NCBI RefSeq assembly: GCF_029784155.1
Contig: NC_073691.1
Location: forward strand, 95,035,617 to 95,099,616
Direction: 5' to 3'
Origin: Uranotaenia lowii
Taxonomy: Eukaryota; Arthropoda; Insecta; Diptera; Culicidae
DNA length: 64,000 nucleotides
Shown here: positions 20,148-32,600 of the stretch, piece after piece
Position numbering within the stretch: the stretch's first letter is position 1
Layout: each line of letters starts with the position of its first letter
Position numbers and translations under genes: made by a program
Notes under the pieces: generated by a model
Database searches by the model: none
Seen by the model: only the letters and a program-made list of their open reading frames with translations
Told to the model about the DNA's origin: nothing

Positions 20148-23100
20148 CAGGCGCGGTCCTATGGGGGGGTGATCGGGGTGATCACCCCCCCCCAAGCGGC
20201 AAAAATCCGTTACAAAATACCCGCAAATGCTCGAATTTCTATAAAAAGTTGGAACTTTTCTTAGTAGATGTGCTTTCCAATTTTAAAAATTTTCCACTCC
20301 GTGGGGGTGTTTATTCCACAAAAAAGTTAATTTATCACTTAAAATGCTCAATATTGAAAAAAGTCGGTTCACCAAACTCAAGCAGCTGTAACTTAGGATT
20401 TCCTGGACTGAATTATACCAAATAACTTTTGTTGATAAGTTACTCAACGAAAGTGTGTTGTTTAGTGTTGATTTGGAATTTGCTATTAATAAAATGTAGG
20501 GACAACTTTTTTTTTAAATTGTCATTAATTTCCCTCATAGGCCTCAATTAACACAAGCAAATCGCAACAAATTTTAGTATTTGCTTCAAATTCAGAGCTT
20601 CTGAATTCTTGATTTTGTTTTGAATTTGAATGAAATGAAAAATTTGGAAAAGTCATACAGGGGGGTGAAAATGGTTATAACACTGAAATACTTGAAATAT
20701 TTGTTCTGCTTTCATCATACATTTATTGCCTTCAATTGCAAAATAAAAAATCAGATTCTGAATCACAGTTGAGATTCTCTTTCGCGAGAATTTTTCACCT
20801 TCAATTAATCCACCATTCAAATATGAATTATAAACTTAAAATTAATAACCTATATTATGAAATTCAAAAATACAAATTTAAATTTTAGATCTGATATTAT
20901 TTAATTCTGTTTTAAATGTATTACATCAAACATTCATGTTATGGATGACTGTGAAAAAAATACAAGTACTGCCAAACAAAAATCGAATATAAAATATTCA
21001 TAGTAATCCGATCAGGAGAGCATGTCAAAATAATAATTAAAACATATTTCAAGGAGATATTTATATATTTCTTAGATAAAATTTGGATCTCAAGGTTTTC
21101 GACTTTAAGTTTCCTAAAACTGGGTAATATCTTATTTTGATTGAATTTCTCGAACAGGATTGAACTCACTTTCAACGATAAAGAATTTGCTTCAAAATGT
21201 TATAAAATATTATGATCATATCTTATTTTAATATGCATACAACATTCCATAAAACACGGACATCGAAGTCAACGGCCCAAACCGTGCTTTAATGAAATTC
21301 GCTCAACCCATTCATAAAATTGAATTCAATTTTTGGGAAACCATAAATGGAGCATGGTTTTAGCAAACTATGTGAGTTATTGAAATTCCTCTAGAAATTT
21401 TACTCGAAGCATTCATATCTTGACGAGTTATAATTATGTAAGATTTTGTTCTGCCCAATATCAAGCTATGCTATCTGAATGAGATATAATCTTGATTTGA
21501 GCATATCAAAAACTGATATAATTAAGTTATGATCGTATAGACTTTTTATATGATTTGAAATATTTTAACATCCTACGAGTACTGAATTATAACTCATATT
21601 GATAGAAAAAAATTGAGTATCAAAATATCTCATTTTGATATAATTTTGATTTTTCCTCCTGATCAGGAAGAGTTTAAATTTAAAAAAAAAAAACCTCTCA
21701 AGAGATTTCAGCAATAATAAATCGAAGAAAGAGATTACGTTTTATGACTTGCGTTTCCTATGAGTTTTTAGTGCCAAAAAGGAACAAAAAAGTATTTATA
21801 TCAGCTGTTTCAGGAATTGGTGTTGGAGAAAGAGATTCAAAAATTCATCTCTAGAACGCAAAATCTGCATTCAAAACTATAACACCAGAAAATAAAATTC
21901 ACATTTTCCGAAGTGCAAAGAATTTGAAACTGATTTCAACTTATTGAGGAGCTCTAAATGCAAATTTGTATTATTTTATCAGTGCTTTTTTTTCCGGTAT
22001 AAATTTTGAAAATACAAGGCTCATTGGAGAAATTTGTGCACTTTTAGCAAAAGTGTAAAATATAAAAAAAAAATTAGAAAAAAAGGTATTAACTTAATGA
22101 TCAATTTTCATAAAGACTGTGAGTAATTTACCACGAGAAACAATTATAGGAGTAAGTATCTTTCCCCAATTTGTAAAATACGAAGATTATCTAGACGAAA
22201 TCTGTATTGTTTTTTTCGGGAATTTGTAACTTCTTAGCATTCTTCCCTCTGACCTGCATCGTTGAATAAATAAAGGATAATGAAAAGATTTACCATATTT
22301 TTTGTTGTTAAGGTTAGTTACTTCATCAATTATCATCCATCGATTTCACTCTGAACTGCTAAGTTTTAAAATTACTCAATGCCAGAAAATAAGAAGGGAA
22401 AAAATAAACAAAAAATCGAGTTTAAGACGTAAAAAGCTTCCAAAATCAGTTTACCACAGTTTTAATTTTTCCCTTGTGAATTAAAACTTTCCCCTTAGCA
22501 TTCCACTATTTTTTCGGCAACAAGGCATTCTACCATGCAAAACAATCAGAAGATCTTCTAGCGATTTTTAACCAACACTCCTGGATTTCTATAGATCTAC
22601 AGCAATTATGTCACCGATACTGCTTTCAGCTCATCTACACAATAATATTGAAATTATAATTTAAAATTTAGCTTAAGGTTTGATATTCTTAATCTGAAGG
22701 CTTGGCTATTTAAATTGCAAATGATTGAGACTGTTAACTAAAGAAGAGTATTAACATTCAGAATTAACCCTTCATTTCATTATTTTATTTATAATTCAAA
22801 ATTATTTTAAGAATAGGTAATTATGTGGAGGTGAACAATGATTAATCACTTTTGTTTGTAATTTATTTGTTGTAAAACAATATAAATTGAAAATTTTTGA
22901 TGAAAACTTTAAATTCAAGATAAATCAAATAAAATTCGGTTCCAAAATTTAGAAACTGATTTTGATAATCGGTTTCTTCTACTTAATTTATATTTAAAGT
23001 GTTGATTTTATATATTGTGTTTGAGAAATTTGAAAATTATAATACTAATATATTATTAAGTATTTAAGTATTAATATAATATTATTTCCAAATCACGATT

Positions 23101-23605
23101 CAGTAAAATACCCCAATGAAGAATTCAATGCCCGTTAGCTATGTTTGTTAATTTGTTGATCGGGCTTATCGGTGAAAAGTAAAATACTTTCGATAAATTA
23201 TAAAATACCAGAGCTCTAATATTTAGAAGCTCAGGAAATAAATGAAGATAACTTGATTTTTTTTCTACGTGTACCTCTCTTAACAACGTGTGTATTATTT
23301 TCATTGCAAAAAATACATTTATAACGAGAATTTTTTTAAAAGGTTCTTTAATGACAATTCTAAAATACCTGATATACCGACAAATAAAAAAAAAATATCA
23401 ACATTTTTTCGCAGTGATTATTATAGATTCGCTGGTTGTTTTATAAAGGGATAACACACCCCCCCCCGGAAACCCCTCCCTTCTCCTTTCGCTCACTCAA
23501 ATGATTGTTTTTTTCACCAGATATTAACGTTCCTTTATATTGACTGATTTTTGAAAATTGGAAAATCACCCCCCCCCCCAAGAGCCGACTCTAGGACCGC
23601 CCCTG
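20148..23605. mobile_element. Non-autonomous hAT element (3458 bp) nested in the DD37E transposase
   Basis: The left end CAGGCGCGGTCCTA and the right end TAGGACCGCCCCTG are inverted with one mismatch, and exact 8-bp repeats (AGCCAAAT) flank them. Subterminal G/C homopolymer tracts (20161-20195; 23459-23490; 23570-23580) face each other. The interior is very A+T rich with only short chance frames and no dimerisation or RNase-H-like transposase domain, so the element is long but non-autonomous. Confidence 0.94.
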
Positions 23606-23613
23606 AGCCAAAT

Positions 23614-24163
23614 CAGATATTTCTTCGCAAACTTTGACAGTTTCATGTGCTTGAAAATATCTGCTACCTTTCCCCTTCATTTTGCCGTATAAAACTGCTG
23701 TCCCGGAAGCTGCTTGTAGTCGGCTTTGACGTAGGTTTCGTCGTCCATTACTACGCAGTCAAACTTTGTCAGCATCGTCGTGTACAGCCTCCGGGATCGC
23801 GCTTTGGCCGTCGTATTTTGTTTATCATCGCGATTCAGAGTCACAACCTTCTTGTAAGTCGATAGACCGGCTCGTTTTTTTGGCTCGATGCACGGTTGTA
23901 GACGATACACCCAGCTTATTTGCGGCATCTCGGAGAGAGAGGTTAGGGTTTCGCTTGAAACTACCGGCAACTCTCTTTGTCGTCTCAGCGGCTTCCGGTT
24001 TTCGATTTCCCCTCGATCCAGACTTCCTGGCTGTCGACAAACGTTCCCCAAACCCTGATTTGGCAACTTTTAGCTATTGTGCCAGCTTTGCGTGCGAGTA
24101 GCTCGGATTTTCGCGATGCGCGAGCAAAATTTTGATACGCTGCTCTTCTTCCTTGGACGGCAT
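23614..24163 (-). pseudogene. DD37E transposase, N-terminal half
   Basis: The start at 24163 gives MPSKEEEQRIKILLAHRENP, then a helix-turn-helix-type region and, after frame changes, SLRDAANKLGVSSTTVHRAK (second helix-turn-helix). CVVMDDETYVKADYKQLPG follows with the first catalytic D. The frame ends at YLIWLA, where the hAT element entered. Frame changes near 24074 and 23830 make it non-functional. Confidence 0.9.
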
Positions 24164-24733
24164 TTTGACAACTGAAGAGTGAATTCCAAAATCAAAATAG
24201 GTGCAACATTCTACACACACACACACACCTTCAAAATGAGGGGTGTTCAGGTTTTTTAAATGCAAAATTGAAAGAAATACGTCAATTTGATATTGACCAA
24301 ATTTTGACCGTATCACCCTTTAATAAAACTTATAAGCCATTTTTCTGACCATAGAAAAGCTATTAAGCATTGAATTGACTAACGCCATGTTGGTTGCAAA
24401 ATCGAAGAGCACAAAATAACGCCATGTTAATGGATTCATAATGCAAGCATTCGAAAATATTTTTTCAGGCCTATTTTTCATTCATCAATTCCATCTTGAC
24501 TGACCATCAGATTTGACGAGGCGCATTTATTTTGAGATACTATTTCATACACAGTTTACCTAAAATCTTGACTGGCAGTAGAAAAGATGCTCATAATATG
24601 GTTAAAACCTTGGTGTTTTGGCTATTAATTTTACCAGATCATATTTCAATAATGCAATTATCATTCATCAACCATTATGTTTAAAATAGCTTTTTAAAAG
24701 CTTTGGTGACCAACATTGATGACCAACAATGAT

Positions 24734-25560
24734 CCCAACAAACATTTTTGCTGATTAAAAACGCCAATTCTCTGATCGTATGCTGTTTTGAGGTGCTGAT
24801 TGCTGTTTCAGCTTTCTGGCTGAAGAAAGAAATATTTCAGCGCTGTTTCAGCGTGTAAGGAAGTTATATTTCAGCCAATAGAAAGTAGGGGAAAATTGGC
24901 TGAAGAATAACTCGTTCAGCCTTTGTCCAACCATTTTTGACACCTTCAAATTTGACAGCCGTCAGCTGTACAAGGGTAGCTCCGAAAGCGTCTTTCAGCA
25001 ATATCAAAATTTTTGTTATTCATGACGAATCAAAATAATTATCTTTTGAATCGTATAATGATTCGAAATTTCCCATTTTGCATGATAAAATGGCCTTGAC
25101 GGGAAATTTACATTTTATTCTCGTAGCAATTTCAATTTCTTCATATGAAATTGACCTTGGTTGAGAAATATTTTGGTGGCTTAAGAGCGACACTTTTCTG
25201 CTCCTTCGCAGAATGCATGGTTGGTTCTGCCTTCTGCGGCATGAGACCAACAAGTCGTAGGTTCAAAGTTCGAGACAAGTTCAAATGAAGAAAAAATAAC
25301 ACGGGAGGGGAAAATAAGGCTGGCAAACATCGGACATACATCGGTCAACATTCTTTTTGTTTTTTTTTGTTGCTCCGTCAATTGACGTTTCATGTGGTTT
25401 CATGTCATCTTCGCTGATTAATTTCTCCAGATCTCGATGTTTAAGGGCTGAACAGCAGCTTCTCTCTGAATTTGGGTTGCCTTCTTTCAGCAAGATAGCT
25501 GATTTAAAATTAGAACTAAACAATGTTTCAGCGGTTGTTCAGCAAAAAATGTTTGTTGGG
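24734..25560. mobile_element. Inverted-repeat element with CCCAACAAACATTTTTGCTG ends
   Basis: CCCAACAAACATTTTTGCTG at the left matches the inverse of the right end with one extra T (CAGCAAAAAATGTTTGTTGG then G). AT flanks both ends (24732-24733; 25561-25562). It is 827 bp and non-coding; the interior repeats TTTCAGC words. The terminal CCCAA and the 2-bp flanks resemble the CCCAAG elements at 6.5 and 17.4 kb. Confidence 0.78.
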
Positions 25561-25718
25561 ATTGGTCTTGATGACGTTCCTAGGATAGGGCCAAATAGCC
25601 TGATTTTGGCTTTATTACAGTTTAGGTTATGTTATAGAATGCGCTTTAGCTTTTTATGAAGATTAATGCTATAGTCCAAACAAAATTTTGCTGACCATAA
25701 TAAAGCTAAAATTGTTAC

Positions 25719-25940
25719 TTGGGAATGGACGCTATATTGTTCTCAGCACGTCTGGCAGCAAAACAAATGAAACTGAAACGCGAACAAACTTTAATCATGT
25801 TGAGAACACAACAATTTATAACGTTGTGTGAGGAAATATATGATTTAATTGAAATAGATTACAATAAGAATCTCAATGGAAAAGGATTTCCTTTGAAGAG
25901 ATACTTATACTCGATACTTATTTTTTATGAGGTACATTAA
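25719..25940 (+). CDS. Short open frame of unknown nature abutting the element end
   Basis: A 73-codon frame begins MGMDAILFSARLAAKQMKLK and is rich in Lys/Arg and Gln, with no domain I recognise. It starts inside the last bases of the CCCAAGTAAC element, so the true upstream part may lie before 17447. It could be a transposase or host fragment, or chance. Confidence 0.15.
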   Translation: MGMDAILFSARLAAKQMKLKREQTLIMLRTQQFITLCEEIYDLIEIDYNKNLNGKGFPLKRYLYSILIFYEVH

Positions 25941-26214
25941 ATTTATATTTTTCATGATTTTCTAAATTACAAAAAAAACTAAAAGATACTACTAGGCTAC
26001 AAAATTCACTAAATAAAAAATTAAAAAAACTGACAACTGATCGACTTTTTTAACGGTTCTTTTTTTCTTTAAATAGTTGTACAACTTTGACTTTGAACAT
26101 GGATCGGTTGTTGATAGTCTTTATTTCAAAAGTGAGGGTGTTGTATTTGGTTGGTCCAGCAAATGAATTTATTTTTTGCCCTGATGCCGTCATGGATCGG
26201 CTTCGTTTCGGGCA

Positions 26215-26640
26215 GGGTTGCCAACATTTTTTTTCAAAAATCAGGGAACTGGAGAATTAAAAGTAACGAAAGTAATGCAAATTTCTCTCAAAGTGATGAC
26301 CTTTTTTTTGGTCATCACTCCACATTTTCACTTCAATATGTGGTGTGGGCCTACTTAGCAGAATAATTCTACTCAATCAAAGCAATAGAAAGATTCCCTT
26401 CTTAACAATTAAAGGGAATATTTCAATTGCTTTCATTCAGCCACATTTTCACTTTTTAACTTCAGCAATTTTACCTAATTCAGTTCTTTACTACCCATTT
26501 TTCATCACATTCGCAAGAATCAGACAAAATCACGCATATTTTCAAAAATCAGGGAAATTCTATGGCTAATCAGGTTGTCAGGCAGAGCCTCGAAAAATCA
26601 AGCAATAAAAAGTCCCTGAAAAAGTCAGGCACATGAGCAT
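26215..26640. repeat. Insertion rich in AAAAATCAGGGA words inside the LINE
   Basis: The LINE protein is broken between 26640 and about 26215. The inserted DNA has CAAAAATCAGGGAA near both ends and an inverted pair AGGGAATCTTTC...TTGCTTTGA (26350-26400 on minus, 26408-26450 on plus). The same 50-base segment is present at 29873-29926. Ends not fixed. Confidence 0.5.
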
Positions 26641-26729
26641 CTCTGGGTGCAAGTAATCTGACTGGCGAGTGTTATGAGTTTGAAGGTTTTGGTTATTGAT
26701 AGTTGAGTGTATATTATCGTGAACATATA

Positions 26730-27613
26730 TAGGGTAAGGACACTATATATTGAACACCATCTTTGAGATTCAGCGAATTTATGGCCCACAAAAAATAACC
26801 AATGGCTTATTGGATGAAATTTTGAAAGTATAGCTTAAGCTTGCTCCACAGCTTCGCATCGATATGTTTTTTTTCGCGGAAATATGTTTTAAAATCATCA
26901 TTTGAGCCTATTTATTCAAAATTGTGCTTGTCCCAGTCATTGAACACAATGATTCTAATATTGAACAGGCAATGTTCTAATTATTGAACAAGTAAACATT
27001 GAAAACCATTGCATATATTTAGGGGTATTTCGTTGGATAGAGTGAATTGCAGGGGCAATTTGGGTTGAGCTAGCAACCTAGAAATGGTTTGTTTATATTT
27101 CCAAGCACCGCCCGATGTTTGTTCAACTACTGGTACATGCATTTCTTTACGAAACGAGTATTGCAAGATTGAAAATTCAATAATTGAAACATTGGCGTAT
27201 TCGCTGATCCAATGATTGAACACAATAATTTGTAAAATTTTAAGAAAATACAGATAATAAAGGTTGCCACTCTTTCATAAATCATTGAAAAAGACGTAAC
27301 GGAAAACAGTTATAATATTACTATAGAATTTTAAACGTTTTTAACCTAATTTTTCTCCCAATCAAAATAGGGCTGTTTTCTTCATCCAGTCAGAAAATCA
27401 TGTAAAAATTTGAACAAATATTAAAGTTTCGCAGATTGTGGCTCTTAGAGTACAAAAATCTTGAAAAAAATTTAAATAGAGGTGGAAAATACCTCAACAG
27501 TGGCATAACGTTTTTTGTTTAATTTTTCTACTGAATATAATTGTTTCAATTGGTTTATGTTTTACAAGTGTTCAATATCTGGTACCTGTTCAATAACTAG
27601 TGCTTCTACCCTA
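26730..27613. mobile_element. TAGGG-ended inverted-repeat element, word TATTGAACA
   Basis: The left end TAGGGTAAGGACACTATATA and the right end (inverse reads TTAGGGTAGAAGCACTAGTT) form an imperfect terminal repeat flanked by TA. ATTGAACA recurs near 26749, 26940, 26960, 26982 and 27214, and inverted near 27568 and 27589. It sits in LINE coding sequence, which resumes on both sides. Confidence 0.8.
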
Positions 27614-28290
27614 ATAGTTTGCAAATCACAAAGTTCGTTTATTGGAAAAATATTATGCGTTCTTCTTGAGTACAGCTGTTTAGTGGGAAAAGCAAGGGTA
27701 GGATCTGGAGTTTCTGTAAATATGACAAAAAGGCTCTTCTCCATATCATAATTAATAATAATAGAGGCATAGTAAAACTTTGAAAGGACTTGTTGAGGGA
27801 CCAAATTCCGCAACCTCCATAAAAAACCACAAAGAGGAGAAATTTCGTTAACCAGATATTCTGTGTGACGACTCCAAGAAAGAGTTTCATTTCAGTAAAT
27901 TCCCAAGTACTTAAAGCAATTTACTTTATCAATAATATTTCCGTCTGTAATTGGGTTGTTGATTGACAATATTTTTTTATGTGATGAACGAAACAACATG
28001 TATGTATTTAGTTTTTGTATAGTTAAGAGAAAGAAGTTTTTTGTTGAAATATTTTGATAGTAATTTCAAGTCATTCTCCATTTGTTGAATGATAATATCG
28101 GTTGATGCAGCTGGGTAAAACATAGCTATGTCATCAGCAAATAAGAGATCATTCATATACGAGAGAAATAGTAACGGGCCAATATTGCTTCCTTGAGGAA
28201 CACCAATATCAATTTTCCTAAAATCGCTTTTTGTATTCTCAATAGCAACAAAACAATATTTCAAACAATTTGACAATTTGATATTCAATA

Positions 28291-29460
28291 ATCAATCATA
28301 AAACCTATTTTTTTTTAAAGCAGGTGGAGCCCTCAGACCTTAGGTTTTACCTACTGTTTTCAGATTCTATCTTTGTCTGGATGAATGATTTACATAAGTA
28401 ATTAAATTCCCGTAAAAAAGAAACAAAAAAAAAATTTTATCTGCGTAGAAAACTCTTGCACGTTTGTACAATAAGCGATTAGATAGAAAAAAGGGTTAAG
28501 TTAATAATGCTGGATGAATTCATTCAGACATAATTTTCATTTAACGTTGGTCATTTGTAAAACAAACAAAAAACTAATCTGTGAAATCCTAACCCAAAAT
28601 TGAGAAAGGTTTCATTAACGAGAATAAATTTGCAGTTTATTGAGGTTCAAGTCGTAAAAAAATTAGAACTGTGACAACCCTTTTTTGAGCAATCTTTTTC
28701 CATCGTTGTGCACACCGTGATGGCCATACAAATCAACCGGAAACGACGTCTTAGTGCTGCTGCTGCTGCTTTTGAGTGTCCCTTTCAACCTCTTTCGGTC
28801 GGAGCAGGAAGCAACAGTCGTCGTGTCTGCTTGCTGCTTGAACGACCTCCCTCAGGCAAATGCCTTCCAATGGCTGCGAAATGGGCCTGCTGCTGCTGTT
28901 GGTGGCCGGGTTTGGAGTTTGGCGTGTGATCCGGCTCTGGTTTTATAACGCGAGGATAATTGTGCATATTATAGAGCCCGAAAAACGGCGATGACGGAAT
29001 GGCGAATGTGAAATCAGTTGTGTCAGTTTGGTCGAAAGGCGAAACAAAACACCCCGAAAATAGACGCGGTGTCTGTGTCTTGGCTGGGCTGGGCTGTGCT
29101 GTGCTGTGCTGGATGCCTAATAGCAGTTGTCGGGCTTGTTGCTGACAAGGCAAAGTTTTTCTTCTTCCTGTTGCGGCAAATTTCGGAAGACTAACAAGTG
29201 ACACCGTGTAGTTCGGCAATGGAGGTATCGCCTTCTATACAACATTATCTGAGACTTACTCGGCCCGAGGGTATAATCGTGTGGATATGATTTGCATAAT
29301 ATGCCCGGAATGTTGGATAGTTATATGAAGATATTTGTTCCTGGAGCAAACCCTGGCATTATTGTGTCGTCTGAAGTTTGGTCCTGTTGAATAACGTTAT
29401 GATCGTTACTTTAGGGTAGCTACGTGTTATTTTGGTTGATTTAATTTCATTTTTTTTATA
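28291..29460. other. Intergenic; a G+C-richer low-repeat block at 28690-29220
   Basis: 28690-29220 is noticeably less A+T rich and has CTGCTGCTG runs in both strands. Overlapping frames exist in several phases, so none is convincing. It could be conserved non-coding or untranslated sequence. Confidence 0.35.
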
Positions 29461-29464
29461 GAAC

Positions 29465-29608
29465 GGGCGATGGAAGCGAAAGATCTGTCAAAAGTTAGGC
29501 TTTTTTTTGTGTTTTTTTGTTTTTATGTTTCCCCTCAAAAGTTAGGCGGAAATTGAGATGCAGCCAAAGCACAACTATCACCTAAATTTGGCAACACTCC
29601 CATCGTCT
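29465..29608. mobile_element. Short inverted-repeat element (GGGCGATGGAAGCG), copy 1
   Basis: Shares with 37663-37803 the ends GGGCGATGGAA / CCATCGTCTA, the segment GATCTGTCAAAAGTTAGG and the segment ATCACCTAAATTTGGCA. About 145 bp. Confidence 0.75.
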
Positions 29609-29609
29609 A

Positions 29610-32600
29610 TTATAAAAGATTTTTTAAACTGTTCGCCTACTGCATCGTTGATATAACAATCATTGAGTTTTGAACATTCTGCAGGCATTAGGAAGAGAGA
29701 TAAAGCTATTTTAGTTAAAGTAGGGAAAATTGAGATTGCCCCACAAAACTAGCTGTAGGTAACTTAGTCAAATTTCACGCATCTCGATTGAATCAATTGA
29801 AAATGCTCATTGAAGAAGATAGTAATAAATACCGGTATCAGAGCTTTCCTTATAGGTACCATGGTTGAATTAAAGGGAATCTTTCAATTGCTTTGAATCA
29901 GTAGAATTATTCAACTAAGTAGGCTCATCAGCACCACCCCATGGGGAAAGTTCTTACTCACAGAGTCAAGTTGGCGTGTTTCGTCGAGAAATTTCTTGAT
30001 TTGTTTTTTTTATCAATCATTCTAATTTGTCAATAAAGTTTGCATCGTTCGATTCAATGAATATTGATCAATATAAATCCTATAACTTCATGGAGAATTT
30101 CATTTGTCACATTAACATTCAAGATTATTGATCTGTGTGATCGATTGAAACGCTGAATAAAAATAAGTGAAAAATCAACGCCCTTGCATTTACTGCGAAT
30201 GCAGTGAAATTACTAACAATGACTGCGATCGCCTCCAGATGGTTCTCTACTTTGGAAAATTAAGTGCAGAACATTCTAGGACTAGGTCAGCCGGAGAAAG
30301 GTTGTCTGTCATAATGCCACTTATTGAGCTAAAGTTTTAAGGCGAACATCGAAAGAAGATGCAATGGCTTTCGCATTTTTTGTTTGTTTCGATTGTAGTC
30401 TTTTGTCTTTATGTTATTGGCGACTTGTATAAACGATGCAGTTGGCGGACATTAAACTGATCCGATACAACTGTGATCGATATTTACTCTTAGGCTCGAA
30501 TTCACGGACATCGGCTCAGGAAGCAACTGACTTGGCAACTGAGCCATTTCACTGGCCAAATAGTTTTCGCATTCCGTTTATAGGTTGGGCAAAGTTTTGA
30601 TGCTCGCATTGTTGGATTGCTAACCCCCCCCCATGGAGATTTTTTCCAAGTAAAATTTCTTAGTTCAAGAAATGAATCTTCATCCAAAAAGGTGTTTTTA
30701 AATAAGTGTTAACAAACATGTCGCAAAATTTTCTCGCCTCCGGCGGACTTTACTCCTATGTCACTCTAGGCCTAAGACATTTAATTCTGCGACAGTACAT
30801 GACATTTAAGATTTAATTGTCACTTTGGATTTACAATTTAATACAAAACCGTTTCTTGTCTTTCAAATTGGCTTTTATTAAGAAATATTTCTAAATAAGT
30901 TTATCCATAACGTTCTAACAAATCACTGTGATAATAATAAAAAACTTTTATATCATAACAAATTCAATGCTGATATTAAATATTCTTAAAGAATCCAACC
31001 AATTTAAATATCAACTTTAATTTGTGTTTATTTTTCTTTAAATACTCAGCTCGACATTCAAACAATTTTTATAAATTACACAAGGCTACAAAATTCACAA
31101 TTAATTTAGGTGCAATGATTCTAAGAGCATATTTTGATTAATTTTGGTGTCTTGCAACTTTTGAAAATAGGTATAAATTATATAAGAAAATTCTACACTT
31201 TTCTGATAAAACTTCAAATTTAAAAAAAATAAAAAAAATAAATGAAGGGTTTTCTTCAAACCTGTAAGTCATTTTGACTTCCGCGAAAACGTTTACTTTT
31301 CCCAATTTTGAAAAATAGTAGATTTTAAACGAACTTTGACGTATTTGAGATATTTTTAAAGCAAAAATCAAATCGTTTTGCAGATTTCGAGAAGTTCGTT
31401 TATTTAAATCATCAGTTGAATTTTATAAATAAGTTATGAAAAAGAGCGAATAGAATTTGATTAGAGCCATTTTCAACACATTTCATCAAGTTGTTCCTCA
31501 AGAAACAAATTTTCAAATTATGAATTTGAAATGTTCATACTAAAAGAACATTACTTTTACCGGAAAGGCCGATAAATTAAGTTAACATTTTATTATAATT
31601 TTCAAATAAATTAACTTAATCTTTTTTAAATAAATTACCGAATTTTATAGTCAAACAATTAACAAAATTTGAACAATTTTGGATTAGTTTGTCTTTGCTT
31701 TTCAATTCTAAATTTTTGTGTTGAAAAATAACACAAACTTCAAAGCTTAATTTTTTTACACAATGTTGACTCAATTAATATTTGATTTTCTGAGTTTCCC
31801 TAAAGCTTAAATTATGACAAACGTTTCAACTCTAGATCGCATCACGATAAGCGCACAAAAAAACGTTAAACTGGTTTCAAATATAAAGTGATTTTCTTAA
31901 TCATTAATCTTGTTTATTAAAAATTTCACCAATGTTTTCACAATCAGAAAATCTCAAGAGAATGGTTTCATTTATGGATTCATATGATTACAGATAATTT
32001 TTATGATTTCAGATAATTCAATCCTTCAAGACTGCTGACAAGATTTGCCAGCCGATTTTGAAATGTTAAGATGAGGAGATATTTTTTAATGCAATGTTCT
32101 TTGCTTTAATCACTTTCTTCTGTAACTAATTCAAAATTATATTAAAAAATGTTCATGGATTTGGATGAGAATGTTTTGCAAACCATTTAAATTAATATTA
32201 TTTAAAGTTAAAATTAAAAAAATTAGCATCACTGAAATTGTAAAACACTGAAAATATATATTTTAAAAACATTTCAAATAAAAAAAAATTCAAAAAAATT
32301 TGTTGGAGTGTGGGTCACCGACCAAATATTTTAACTTTTGGTGGAAATGCAAGCGTTACTGCAAGTGAATTAGCGTTACAGTAATTTTTTCTTTAAATCC
32401 TTATAAGAAAATCACCGTTTATTGTGTGTTTTGGTATTGTTGTTAATTCAAGCTTAATTTGAATTTCGAAACCCCCCCCCCCCCCCCCCCATGGACGAGT
32501 CCTTCGCACGGGCCTGCCTCATAGAGAAAGAAAAATTAATTAGATTCCAAGTTACAAGGCCAAGGCTGCGATTTCAGAGTTTCAATAGCCTTCGAGGAAT

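Larger units (their letters stand above)
19577..24320 (-). mobile_element. DD37E Tc1/mariner element interrupted by a hAT element
   Basis: Ends are AAGGGTGATACGGTCAAAAT at 19577 and its inverse at 24320, flanked by TA (19575-19576; 24321-24322). Removing the nested insertion (20148-23605 plus one 8-bp duplication) leaves about 1278 bp, normal for this family. The transposase reads on the minus strand and is decayed. Confidence 0.95.
17447..25723. mobile_element. Composite inverted-repeat element (CCCAAGTAAC ends) holding three other elements
   Basis: CCCAAGTAACA (17447-17457) and TGTTACTTGGG (25713-25723) are inverted ends flanked by AA on both sides. Weaker similarity continues inward, with TATGGTCA/TGACCATA words near both ends (17540-17583; 25691-25699). 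The interior contains two inverted minisatellite arrays, a DD37E element (19577-24320) and an element with CCCAACAAACA ends (24734-25560). Without those two insertions it would be about 2.7 kb. There is no transposase of its own. Confidence 0.6.
25990..28290 (-). pseudogene. LINE ORF2 3' half interrupted by two insertions
   Basis: Minus strand from 28290: DIGVPQGSNIGPLLFLSYMN with the catalytic FADDIAMF (to 27977), then SWSRHTEYLVNEISPLCGFL (27890-27810) and FPTKQLYSRRTHNIFPINEL up to 27614. The TAGGG-ended element 26730-27613 interrupts it. It resumes at 26729 (STINNQNLQTHNTRQSDYLH), is cut again at about 26640, and ends with FAGPTKYNTLTFEIKTINNR and a basic tail near 26040. This motif series is that of Jockey/CR1-type C-terminal regions. 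AGGCTACAAAATTCAC at about 25994 recurs at about 31083, probably a second 3' end of the same family. Stops and frame changes show decay. Confidence 0.85.

Noticed and set aside
20148..23605. Transposase gene inside the 3.46-kb hAT element
   Set aside because: Only short chance frames (78 and 60 codons) are present; no hAT dimerisation or catalytic motif.
28708..29219. Three overlapping frames of 64-144 codons in a G+C-richer block
   Set aside because: The frames contradict each other, low-complexity CTG runs explain the Ala/Leu/Gln runs, and no motif was found.
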